Shown piece by piece: positions 1 to 5,405 of a stretch of DNA of 7,727 nucleotides (position 1 is the stretch's first letter; every line of letters starts with the position of its first letter). The translations under genes were made by a program, and so were the position numbers. The DNA is from an uncultured Kroppenstedtia sp. (GTDB lineage Bacteria > Bacillota > Bacilli > Thermoactinomycetales > DSM-45169): contig CAUGKZ010000068.1 of the NCBI GenBank assembly GCA_959600065.1, positions 1 through 7,727 on the forward strand, given 5' to 3'. The notes beneath the pieces were generated by a model. That model searched no databases. It was not told the origin of the DNA and was given only the letters and a program-made list of their open reading frames with translations.

Positions 1-148
1 GATTCTGCTGCCGAACTTGTTGGGCGTTGGTCTCGGAAGCAAATTCACTTCCGTATTTTTGACCTTGAGCGCCCTGGGCAGCCTGTTGGTTTTGCTGTCG
101 AATTCTTTGGGCGTTAGTTTTGGCAGGGCCTTTTGGTTGAAAAGCCAT
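1..148 (-). CDS. sspE: Gamma-type small acid-soluble spore protein (partial, C-terminus outside window)
   Basis: The minus strand from an ATG at 148 down to base 1 encodes 49 residues, starting MAFQPKGPAKTNAQRIRQQN. It is rich in Gln, Asn and Ala. The block TNAQRIRQQN (11-20) recurs as TNAQQVRQQN (40-49), the internal repeat typical of gamma-type SASPs. Residues 34-39 read SEFASE, matching the site where the germination protease GPR cuts SASPs. A strong Shine-Dalgarno, GGAGGTGAT on the minus strand (160-152), lies just upstream. In this family the protein accumulates in the forespore as an amino-acid store degraded at germination; unlike alpha/beta SASPs it does not coat DNA. The family is usually about 60-90 residues, so the remainder should lie before base 1. 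It is divergent from psd. Forespore-specific (sigma G) expression is expected from the family; no convincing promoter was found in the short gap. Confidence 0.93.
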   Translation of the reverse strand, partial: MAFQPKGPAKTNAQRIRQQNQQAAQGAQGQKYGSEFASETNAQQVRQQN

Positions 149-235
149 TTGTATCACCTCCGTGCTATGTATTGTGTCCGAAAACGAGGGATTCACTCTC
201 AAAGAAAAGTACTATTTATTGCCTGAGGAGGTATC
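149..235. promoter_or_regulatory. Divergent intergenic region between sspE and psd
   Basis: This 87-base gap must carry the leader of both divergent genes. It holds the sspE Shine-Dalgarno (152-160, minus) and the psd Shine-Dalgarno GAGGAGG (225-231, plus). TACTAT at 210-215 resembles a plus-strand -10 hexamer, but no good -35 sits 16-18 bases upstream. The promoter assignment is therefore weak; the position between divergent genes is the main argument. Confidence 0.35.
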
Positions 236-1084
236 ATGAAAGATCGTATCTTGGTGGCAATGTTAAACTGCATGCCAAAAAAATCAGTATCCCGTTGGAT
301 GGGGCGCCTGGCTCGGTCTCCAAAGAGCCGGAGACTGATTCCCTATTTTATCCGCCGTTTTGATGTAGATTTGAGCCAAGTGGAAAAACCGGTCTCTCAA
401 TACAAAACTTTGCTCGATTTTTTTGTGAGGGGTCTCAAGGAAGGGGCGAGACCGGTGGATCCCGATCCTGAGCGAATCGTCAGTCCGGTGGATGGGACGA
501 TTTCTCAGATGGGAGAAATCCATGAGGGGACACTTCTACAGGCGAAGGGAGTCACCTATACCCTGGAAGCTCTTCTCGGAGGCGACAGGAAAAAAGTGAG
601 CCAATTCGAGGGGGGCAGATTTATCACCCTTTATCTAAGCCCACGGGATTACCATCGGATTCATACACCGATTCAGGGGCGGGTGATCGGACTAACTTAT
701 ATTCCTGGCTCTCTCTTTCCAGTGAATGCCCTGGGTGTGAAACGGGTACGCGGACTTTTTGCTAGAAATGAACGTTTGATCACTTTTTTGGAAAGTCTAG
801 CAGGGAAAGTCGCTCTGGTAAAAGTAGGGGCAACCAATGTCGGGAGCATTCGGGTGGTCTATGATCAGGACATCGTAACCAATTGTCGGGGGAGGAGGCG
901 GATACTTAGTCGAGACTATCCAGGGACGGAGGCGTTGGACAAGGGAGAGGAACTGGGCCGATTTGAATTTGGCTCTACGGTGATCCTCCTTTTTGAAGTG
1001 GATCGCACCGATTGGGTCGGCGATCTTTCTCCAGGAACTATGGTCCGGATGGGCGAGCCGATTGCAACGATTCGAAGGGATTAG
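236..1084 (+). CDS. psd: Phosphatidylserine decarboxylase proenzyme
   Basis: A 282-residue protein matching pyruvoyl-dependent phosphatidylserine decarboxylase, which converts phosphatidylserine to phosphatidylethanolamine at the inner face of the membrane. The hallmarks are in order. SPVDG is at 83-87, with Asp86 as the likely catalytic acid. YLSPRDYHRIHTPIQG spans 133-148, with His140 and His143. FGST is at 245-248, the self-cleavage site in which Ser247 becomes the pyruvoyl group, giving a beta chain of about 246 residues and a short alpha chain of about 36. The length fits bacterial type I enzymes (about 260-300). The ATG at 236 follows GAGGAGG with 4 bases between. A rhomboid protease gene starts 25 bases after the stop and is probably co-transcribed. 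No phosphatidylserine synthase gene is visible, so the substrate-making step must be encoded elsewhere. Confidence 0.96.
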   Translation: MKDRILVAMLNCMPKKSVSRWMGRLARSPKSRRLIPYFIRRFDVDLSQVEKPVSQYKTLLDFFVRGLKEGARPVDPDPERIVSPVDGTISQMGEIHEGTLLQAKGVTYTLEALLGGDRKKVSQFEGGRFITLYLSPRDYHRIHTPIQGRVIGLTYIPGSLFPVNALGVKRVRGLFARNERLITFLESLAGKVALVKVGATNVGSIRVVYDQDIVTNCRGRRRILSRDYPGTEALDKGEELGRFEFGSTVILLFEVDRTDWVGDLSPGTMVRMGEPIATIRRD

Positions 1085-1109
1085 ACAGGTTGAAGAAGGG
1101 GGAAACCCG

Positions 1110-1709
1110 GTGTTTCAGCATACGCAACTTCCTTTCAGGCGTTTTAAATCTTATTTCCCGGTGGTGACCGGGATCTTGGTGATCCAGACCCTCCTCTTTT
1201 TATTGATGAGCATTAGCGGTGGGTCGACCCATCCATTGGTTTTGTTGCGTTTTGGCGCTTTGGAGAACACAGCATTGTTGATCGATGGGGAATGGTGGAG
1301 GCTGGTTACTCCTGTGTTTTTGCATATTGGAATCACTCATTTTCTTTTTAATAGTTTTTCCCTCTACCTGTTGGGTCCCCAATTGGAATGGCTATTCGGA
1401 CGGTGGCGGTTCATCATTCTGTATCTGTTGACAGGGGTCATGGGGAATTTAGCCACTGTTTATCTAGGAACAGCAGGAATCAGCGCCGGAGCTTCCGGTG
1501 CCATTTATGGACTGTTGGGAGTTTATGTTTATCTATTCCTGTTTCGCAGGGGGTCCATGGATCCGGATACAGGAAAAGGGTTGCTGGCTTTGGTGGGGAT
1601 CAACCTGGTGATCAGTATCATCACGCCTACCATCAATCTTACAGCGCATTTGGGAGGGCTAATTGCAGGTTTCTTACTAGCTGGTCCCCTGATGAGGCGA
1701 AAGATGTAA
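1110..1709 (+). CDS. Rhomboid family intramembrane serine protease
   Basis: A 199-residue membrane protein of the basic six-helix rhomboid fold. From the GTG start, predicted helices lie near 15-34, 67-89, 100-120, 123-145, 158-173 and 176-194. The catalytic Ser129 sits in GASGAIYG (127-134) and the catalytic His180 in TAHLGG (178-183). The conserved HxxxN of helix 2 is His77/Asn81, and a WWR motif (62-64) precedes helix 2. It should cleave transmembrane segments of other proteins within the membrane; the substrate is unknown. The GTG at 1110 is chosen because AAGGGGG (1096-1102) lies 7 bases upstream. An in-frame ATG at 993 would overlap psd by about 90 bases and add a tail not expected in the family. 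It is the second gene of a likely psd operon. There is no TPR or zinc-finger extension, unlike the larger B. subtilis GluP. Confidence 0.93.
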   Translation: MFQHTQLPFRRFKSYFPVVTGILVIQTLLFLLMSISGGSTHPLVLLRFGALENTALLIDGEWWRLVTPVFLHIGITHFLFNSFSLYLLGPQLEWLFGRWRFIILYLLTGVMGNLATVYLGTAGISAGASGAIYGLLGVYVYLFLFRRGSMDPDTGKGLLALVGINLVISIITPTINLTAHLGGLIAGFLLAGPLMRRKM

Positions 1710-1741
1710 AGAAACAGGGCTGTTGGTTAACCATAAAGTGG

Positions 1742-1855
1742 ATGATGGGAACGAAACGACATCGCCCCATCGTAAAATATGGCTTGGGGGGACGGGAATG
1801 GGGGGACGGCTCCGATCTCTTGCAAAGAGCGAAAGGCTCTTCACCGTCCCACCTC
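1742..1855 (+). ncRNA. Structured GC-rich non-coding region after the rhomboid gene (candidate RNA)
   Basis: The 258-base gap 1710-1967 has no credible gene but contains two strong hairpins. The first pairs 1742-1749 with 1766-1773 (8 bp including one G-U). The second pairs GGGACGG (1803-1809) with CCGTCCC (1844-1850) and encloses a perfect inner stem AAGAGC/GCTCTT (1825-1830 with 1836-1841, loop GAAAG). The 5' half of the second stem exists twice: GGGGGGACGG occurs at 1786-1795 and again at 1800-1809, so either copy could pair with the same 3' strand. Neither strand shows a T-run after the stem, so it is not a standard intrinsic terminator. It could be a 3' UTR structure, a leader for the permease downstream or a small RNA; I match it to no known class. 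Confidence 0.35.
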
Positions 1856-1967
1856 CCGACCTTAGTTCCTACCTAACATAGGGCGAATCAACACACCTGA
1901 TCACAATTAACTTTTAATCGGAGTAAAATCACGAGTGAATTGGTTAAGCTATGCTTGGTGAGATCTT

Positions 1968-3185
1968 ATGCGCTTATGGGATCATATCGATCGCTTGGAC
2001 CGCCCGGCATGGCTTCTTTTAGTTATTAGCGGTTTATATGCCATATCCACTGCGCTGTCCAATACCTTTGTCAATGTTTATCTCTGGAAATTGCAGCCGA
2101 ATTTCGCGATCATCGGCTATTACAACCTGGCGAATTATCTGGCGGTAGCGATCACCTTTGTCTTGGCTGGCAGACTGACCAAACAAGTGGATCGGGTGAT
2201 TGCGATCCGGATCGGGGTGGCGTTACAGGCCCTTTTTTATTTGGCCGTGCTCCTGCTGGGAAATCGGTCGGTGGAATGGGTTTTCCTGTTGGGAATGTTT
2301 CTCGGTGTGGGTTCCGGGTTCTTCTGGTTGTCCTATCATGTACTCTATTTTGAGATCACTGAACGGAACAACCGGGATATTTATAATGGAATCCATGGAC
2401 TGATCACATCAGGGGCAGGAATCTTGGCGCCGGTGATCTCCGGCTGGATTATCACGCGGATTGATCATTTTACCGGTTACCGATGGATATTCGCTTTGTC
2501 CTTAGTGGTTTTTCTGGTTGCAGTGGCGGTCAGTTTTATGTTGAGTCGGAGAAGTGCCAGCGGGGTCTATCGGCTTAAGGAAATCCTATGCTTGGCCTTC
2601 GATCGACAAAACCACTGGTATTGGGTCAACCTGGCGATGGTGGCCCAAGGAATCCGAGAAGGTTTGTTCGCTTTTCTGATCAGTCTGCTGATATTTGTGG
2701 CTACAGGCAATGAATTGTCCTTGGGCGGGTATCTGACAGCCTCCTCTGCCATCGCCTTCATCGCGTATTTTATGGTCGGTCGGTTTATAAAGATCCGCTG
2801 GCGGGATGAAAGTATTTTGATTGGCGCGGTGATGTTGGGGGTGGTGGCTCTTCCTCTCCTCTGGGATGTAAATACTTGGGCGTTGGTGGTGTTGGGCTGG
2901 GGAATCGCTCTTTTTTATCCACTGTACTTGGTTCCCTTCACATCGGTAGTGTTTGATGTCATCGGAGAAAACCAGGAGACAGCACGTCTTCGTGTCGAAT
3001 ATGTGGTAGCCAGAGAATTGGCTTTCAATGTGGGGCGGGTCTTCAGCGTCGCCATTTTCCTGTGGTGGGTGCAGGGGATGTCCGATCCCTCTGAATTGCG
3101 ATGGTTGGTTCTGTCTGTGGGCTTTGTCCAACTATTTGCCTGGCTGGCCATTCGTCGGGTCCCATTGTTGGAACAGGAGCCCTGA
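1968..3185 (+). CDS. MFS-type transporter, substrate unknown
   Basis: A 405-residue hydrophobic protein with about twelve predicted membrane segments, near 14-34, 46-68, 79-97, 104-127, 143-163, 172-192, 217-246, 254-273, 282-300, 303-329, 350-370 and 377-396. This is the two-times-six layout of the major facilitator superfamily. Between helices 2 and 3, GRLTKQVDRVIAI (68-80) is a degenerate motif A loop, the superfamily signature. The polar stretch near 333-352 (GENQETARLRVEYVVAREL) is an unusually charged segment before helix 11 and may be a subfamily marker. The ATG at 1968 follows GGTGAG (1957-1962) by 5 bases. The substrate cannot be read from sequence. The dehydrogenase starting 27 bases after its stop hints at a shared transcript and possibly transport of an organic acid, but this is inference only. 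Confidence 0.85.
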   Translation: MRLWDHIDRLDRPAWLLLVISGLYAISTALSNTFVNVYLWKLQPNFAIIGYYNLANYLAVAITFVLAGRLTKQVDRVIAIRIGVALQALFYLAVLLLGNRSVEWVFLLGMFLGVGSGFFWLSYHVLYFEITERNNRDIYNGIHGLITSGAGILAPVISGWIITRIDHFTGYRWIFALSLVVFLVAVAVSFMLSRRSASGVYRLKEILCLAFDRQNHWYWVNLAMVAQGIREGLFAFLISLLIFVATGNELSLGGYLTASSAIAFIAYFMVGRFIKIRWRDESILIGAVMLGVVALPLLWDVNTWALVVLGWGIALFYPLYLVPFTSVVFDVIGENQETARLRVEYVVARELAFNVGRVFSVAIFLWWVQGMSDPSELRWLVLSVGFVQLFAWLAIRRVPLLEQEP

Positions 3186-3212
3186 ATCAGTGGATCAGGG
3201 AGTGTGAACCAA

Positions 3213-4181
3213 TTGATAAAGGAAAAACCCCAGGTCCTTGTCACACGGGGAATTCCCTCAGAAGGGCTCGATTTGCTGAACAAATATTTTGAAGTGACGG
3301 TGGGTGCTTGGGATCGCATGTTGAGTCGGGAAGAATTACTCGACTTGGTGAGGGGAAAAGAGGCCTTGTTATCCATGTTGACCGACCGGGTGGATGGAGA
3401 CTTGATGGGGATTGCAACGGATCTGAAAGTGGTCAGCAACTTGGCTGTCGGTTTTGACAATATCGATGTGGAGGAAGCGACCCGTCGGGGGATCGCCGTC
3501 ACCCACACACCAGAAGTGTTAACGGATGCGACGGCGGACCTGGCTTTCGCTCTGTTACTGGATGTAGCCCGCCGTGTCACGGAGGGGGATCGGCTCATCC
3601 GGGCGGGGCAGTGGAAAGAGTGGGCTCCTTTATTTCATCTGGGAAAGAATGTGTCGGGATCTACCCTGGGCATCATCGGGTTGGGGCGCATCGGACAAGC
3701 TGTAGCCAAACGGGCCCGAGGTTTTGAGATGAAGGTGGTTTATCATTCTCGAACCCAGCTTCCCTCAGTGGAAGAAAAGCTGGGGATTCGTTATCTGCCT
3801 CTGCAGGAACTGTTGCAACAAGCAGACTTTGTTTCCCTGCATGCCCCATACAATCACCAGACCCATCATCTGATCGGATGGGAGGCGCTCTCTCAGATGA
3901 AAAAGAGTGCTTATCTCATCAATACCTCCCGCGGGGCACTGGTGGATGAACCGGCGTTAGTAAAAGCTTTGCAACAGGGGGAAATCGCCGGTGCTGGTTT
4001 GGATGTGTATGAGGATGAACCCCGGCTCACTTCCGGGTTGGCCGATCTGAATTCGGTAGTGCTGGCTCCCCATCTAGGCAGTGCCACCTGGGAAACCCGA
4101 GGCCAGATGGCTGTGACGGCAGCACAAAATATTGTTGCGGAATTATGCGGTATCGGGGTGGCCAAACGCATCAATCCTTAA
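3213..4181 (+). CDS. D-2-hydroxyacid dehydrogenase (glyoxylate/hydroxypyruvate reductase type)
   Basis: A protein of about 322 residues with the full D-isomer 2-hydroxyacid dehydrogenase layout. Counting from the TTG start, the catalytic-domain segment NLAVGFDNIDVEEATRRGI spans 76-94 and VLTDATADLAFALLLDVARR spans 102-121. The Rossmann motif GLGRIG is at 156-161. The catalytic residues are Arg240 (NTSRGALVDE), Glu269 (DVYEDEP) and His287 (APHLGSA). The pattern fits NAD(P)H-dependent reduction of glyoxylate or hydroxypyruvate to glycolate or D-glycerate in the cytoplasm (GyaR/GRHPR-like), rather than the longer SerA. Start choice: a GTG at 3204 is in frame, but the only Shine-Dalgarno, AGGGAG (3197-3202), is 1 base from it and 10 bases from the TTG at 3213. 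The gene closely follows the MFS gene and is followed by a hairpin at 4225. Exact substrate remains uncertain. Confidence 0.92.
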   Translation: MIKEKPQVLVTRGIPSEGLDLLNKYFEVTVGAWDRMLSREELLDLVRGKEALLSMLTDRVDGDLMGIATDLKVVSNLAVGFDNIDVEEATRRGIAVTHTPEVLTDATADLAFALLLDVARRVTEGDRLIRAGQWKEWAPLFHLGKNVSGSTLGIIGLGRIGQAVAKRARGFEMKVVYHSRTQLPSVEEKLGIRYLPLQELLQQADFVSLHAPYNHQTHHLIGWEALSQMKKSAYLINTSRGALVDEPALVKALQQGEIAGAGLDVYEDEPRLTSGLADLNSVVLAPHLGSATWETRGQMAVTAAQNIVAELCGIGVAKRINP

Positions 4182-4222
4182 TGTATTTTGAGAAGCGTTG
4201 TGATTTACATCGATCTTGGAGG

Positions 4223-4339
4223 GTCGGAATGGGATTTTCCATTCCGCTTTCGTTGTTCTACCGATTGAAACCTTATCCCCCCTGCATAGCGTGGGGGAGT
4301 GAAGTGACCCCTGTGGGTATGACCGCTTTTTCACAATTT
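4223..4339 (+). repeat. Diverged intergenic repeat, copy 1
   Basis: This aligns with 4503-4631 through shared blocks in the same order: GTCGG-ATGGG-TTTT at the start, GAAACC, CCCTGCAT, a G-run ending in GAG, GGGTATGA and TCACA followed by T-rich sequence. Between blocks it has diverged and carries length changes. A hairpin TCCCCC/GGGGGA (4276-4281 with 4293-4298) has the CTGCAT block on its loop side. The equivalent stem in copy 2 has different paired bases, which suggests the RNA fold is kept. The strand is arbitrary; plus is given because the stems and T-runs read best in that direction. Confidence 0.6.
4225..4259 (+). terminator. Possible intrinsic terminator of the dehydrogenase transcript
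   Basis: CGGAATGG (4225-4232) pairs perfectly with CCATTCCG (4239-4246) across a six-base GATTTT loop. The stem is followed by CTTTCGTTGTTC, a T-rich but interrupted tract. It lies 43 bases after the dehydrogenase stop, where a terminator is expected. The T-tract is weaker than those after greA or at 5900, and the hairpin is also the 5' end of repeat copy 1, so termination may be inefficient or conditional. Confidence 0.5.
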
Positions 4340-4502
4340 AGTGGTAAGCGGAAACCGTCAGGTGCTTAAAGGTTTTTGCAAGAAAGGTATTGAATTTTGG
4401 ATGGTATCAACAAGAAGGAGGCGGATGCTGGGGAAAATTCATGGTAGTTAAGAAGCCCAGGGATCCCCCATTATATAGACGAGATGACTGCGTTTGCAGA
4501 CA

Positions 4503-4631
4503 GTCGGGATGGGGTTTTACATTGTTCCTGCGAGTCAAAATCGCTCCCTGTGAAACCCCACCCTCCCTGCATGGGCGGGGAGCAACGTAGCCGTAAGCAC
4601 GATGGGTATGAGGTTCTGGGTCACATTTTTT
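4503..4631 (+). repeat. Diverged intergenic repeat, copy 2
   Basis: This is the second copy of the element at 4223-4339, starting 280 bases after the first. It contains a long inverted repeat: 4506-4521 (GGGATGGGGTTTTACA) pairs with 4549-4563 (TGTGAAACCCCACCC), with one G-T pair and one unpaired base. Inside is a GCGA/TCGC stem (4530-4533 with 4541-4544). A second hairpin, CTCCC/GGGAG (4563-4567 with 4578-4582), corresponds to the TCCCCC/GGGGGA stem of copy 1. It ends in GGGTCACA followed by six T. I see no transposase, no terminal target duplication and no match to a repeat family I can name. Confidence 0.6.
4549..4631 (+). terminator. Terminator-like stem with T6 tract, mutually exclusive with an upstream stem
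   Basis: TGTGAAACCC (4549-4558) can pair with GGGTCACA (4618-4625), eight base pairs with a two-base bulge, directly followed by TTTTTT (4626-4631). The same 5' arm can instead pair with 4511-4521 upstream (GGGGTTTTACA). The two pairings exclude each other, as in a transcription attenuator. The terminator stem encloses about 59 bases with a further hairpin at 4563-4582, longer than a simple terminator, so confidence is modest. It could equally mark the 3' end of a small RNA. Confidence 0.4.
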
Positions 4632-4676
4632 CTAGGGTGCCGCTGCTAGGGGAGTCCCTTTTATGGTGGAAGGATT

Positions 4677-4685
4677 TGTGATAAT
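4677..4685 (+). promoter_or_regulatory. greA: Extended -10 promoter candidate upstream of greA
   Basis: TGTGATAAT combines the TGn extension with GATAAT, five of six matches to TATAAT. There is no good -35 hexamer 16-18 bases upstream, but extended -10 promoters can work without one. Initiation near 4692 would give greA a leader of about 180 bases containing the hairpins at 4699-4762 and 4787-4820. This is a motif match only. Confidence 0.4.
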
Positions 4686-4698
4686 ATATCTTTCAGTC

Positions 4699-4762
4699 CT
4701 CGCCGGATGTGGAGCACAACGCCTGTTTTCCTCTCTATGTGCTGTGCTGGCCGGGTATCGAG
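4699..4762 (+). other. Hairpin in the greA leader
   Basis: Three nested pairings: CTCG (4699-4702) with CGAG (4759-4762), CCGG (4703-4706) with CCGG (4751-4754), and AGCACA (4713-4718) with TGTGCT (4743-4748). Small bulges separate them. No T-run follows, so it is not an intrinsic terminator. If transcription begins near 4692, it would form at the 5' end of the greA message. Confidence 0.4.
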
Positions 4763-4786
4763 TGACATACAATCCTATTTAAGATG

Positions 4787-4820
4787 AGCCCTTTTACGCA
4801 ATTATCGAGGTGAAAGGGCT
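4787..4820 (+). other. Eleven-base-pair hairpin 55 bases before greA
   Basis: AGCCCTTTTAC (4787-4797) pairs with GTGAAAGGGCT (4810-4820), eleven pairs including one T-G, around a 12-base loop (4798-4809). It is followed by TACAAAAAAAC, an A-run rather than a T-run, so termination on the plus strand is not expected. It lies between the stem at 4699-4762 and the greA ribosome binding site and could affect message stability or act as a protein-binding site; the role is unknown. Confidence 0.5.
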
Positions 4821-4874
4821 TACAAAAAAACGGTGAAGTCATAAAACTCGCTTGTCTTTCAAGGAGGAATCGGT

Positions 4875-5351
4875 ATGGCACAGAAAAAAGAAGTCCTTCT
4901 GACCGAAGAGGGTTTGGCAAAGGTAAAAGAAGAATTGGAGCAATACAGGACGAAACGCCGCCAAGATGTGGCGAACCGGTTGAAGGATGCCATCGCCCAG
5001 GGAGATCTGAGTGAAAACGCTGAATACGATGCGGCCAAAGAAGAACAGGCTTTTGTGGAATCTCGTATTATGAGCCTTGAAAATATGGTTCGCAACGCCA
5101 AAATTATTGACCAGGATATACAAAACAAACACTTTGTTAGTGTGGGTGCAAAGGTGACGATCCAAGAGATTCCCGATGGGGAAGAAGAGACTTATACCAT
5201 CGTGGGAAGCGCCGAGTCCGATCCCATCTCCGGCAAAATCTCCAATGAATCTCCGATCGGTGCAGAACTGATCGGAAAACGGGAAGGTGAGACTGTAAAG
5301 GTTCCCGCCCCTTCGGGAACCTTTGAATTTAAAATTATATCCATTCACTAA
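4875..5351 (+). CDS. greA: Transcription elongation factor GreA
   Basis: A 158-residue protein of exactly the usual GreA length. GreA enters the secondary channel of backtracked RNA polymerase and stimulates cleavage of the nascent RNA 3' end. The N-terminal half (about 8-78) is the antiparallel coiled coil. Its tip, AQGDLSENAEYDAAKEEQ (41-58), carries the acidic residues Asp44 and Glu47 that position the catalytic metal. The C-terminal half (about 80-158) is the FKBP-like domain, with the conserved GSAESDPISGKISNESPIG (111-129) and a closing GETVKVPAPSG. The ATG at 4875 follows AAGGAGG (4861-4867) by 7 bases, an excellent site. An intrinsic terminator lies right after the stop. The leader upstream is long and structured if the promoter candidate at 4677 is real. 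No deviation from the family was seen. Confidence 0.97.
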   Translation: MAQKKEVLLTEEGLAKVKEELEQYRTKRRQDVANRLKDAIAQGDLSENAEYDAAKEEQAFVESRIMSLENMVRNAKIIDQDIQNKHFVSVGAKVTIQEIPDGEEETYTIVGSAESDPISGKISNESPIGAELIGKREGETVKVPAPSGTFEFKIISIH

Positions 5352-5358
5352 ATCCTAG

Positions 5359-5389
5359 GGCTGCCACCTCTGCTGTGGCAGCTTTCTCT
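5359..5389 (+). terminator. Intrinsic terminator after greA
   Basis: GCTGCCAC (5360-5367) pairs perfectly with GTGGCAGC (5375-5382) around a seven-base loop, with a G-T pair extending the base at 5359/5383, followed by TTTCTCT. It starts 8 bases after the greA stop. The T-tract is interrupted by C, so some read-through into the next gene is plausible. Confidence 0.85.
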
Positions 5390-5405
5390 ATCATTCGACA
5401 AGGAA

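Larger units (their letters stand above)
4182..4874. other. 693-base region without a convincing protein gene
   Basis: Between the dehydrogenase stop and the greA start there is no open frame with a plausible start, ribosome site and protein-like composition. The region instead holds a hairpin with a weak T-tract (4225-4259) and two diverged copies of a repeat (4223-4339 and 4503-4631). It also holds a terminator-like stem with six T (4549-4631), an extended -10 candidate (4677-4685) and two hairpins in the greA leader (4699-4762, 4787-4820). A consensus Shine-Dalgarno, AAGGAGG at 4415-4421, precedes only an eight-codon frame (4425-4451). Each element is described separately. Confidence 0.7.

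Noticed and set aside
160..200. Sigma G-like promoter for sspE on the minus strand (GAATC and ATACATA-like elements)
   Set aside because: The -10-like element would place the transcription start inside the Shine-Dalgarno, and the match to consensus is partial.
993..1109. N-terminal extension of the rhomboid protein from ATG 993
   Set aside because: It overlaps psd by about 90 bases and lacks a ribosome site; GTG 1110 has AAGGGGG at good spacing and gives a normal rhomboid length.
2586..3131. Long open frame on the minus strand (181 codons) within the permease gene
   Set aside because: It is antisense to a clear 12-helix MFS gene, and its product is low-complexity His/Gln/Pro-rich with no ribosome site; a shadow frame.
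2915..3598. Minus-strand open frame of 227 codons across the permease/dehydrogenase junction
   Set aside because: It spans two real plus-strand genes, is Ser/Thr/Arg-rich and resembles no protein; a shadow frame.
4390..4590. Plus-strand frame of 66 codons from TTG 4390
   Set aside because: It runs through repeat copy 2, has a weak start with short ribosome-site spacing, and shows no protein-like pattern; an alternative frame overlaps it equally well.
4315..4758. GGGTAT at 4315, 4604 and 4753 as sigma B -10 elements
   Set aside because: No GTTTAA-like -35 occurs 12-15 bases upstream of any of them; two are simply conserved blocks of the repeat.
4787..4825. Hairpin before greA as an intrinsic terminator
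   Set aside because: The stem is followed by an A-run on the plus strand and has no T-run after it on the minus strand.
4839..5348. Minus-strand open frame of 169 codons over greA
   Set aside because: It is antisense to an intact, highly conserved GreA and its Phe-rich composition reflects the complementary strand.
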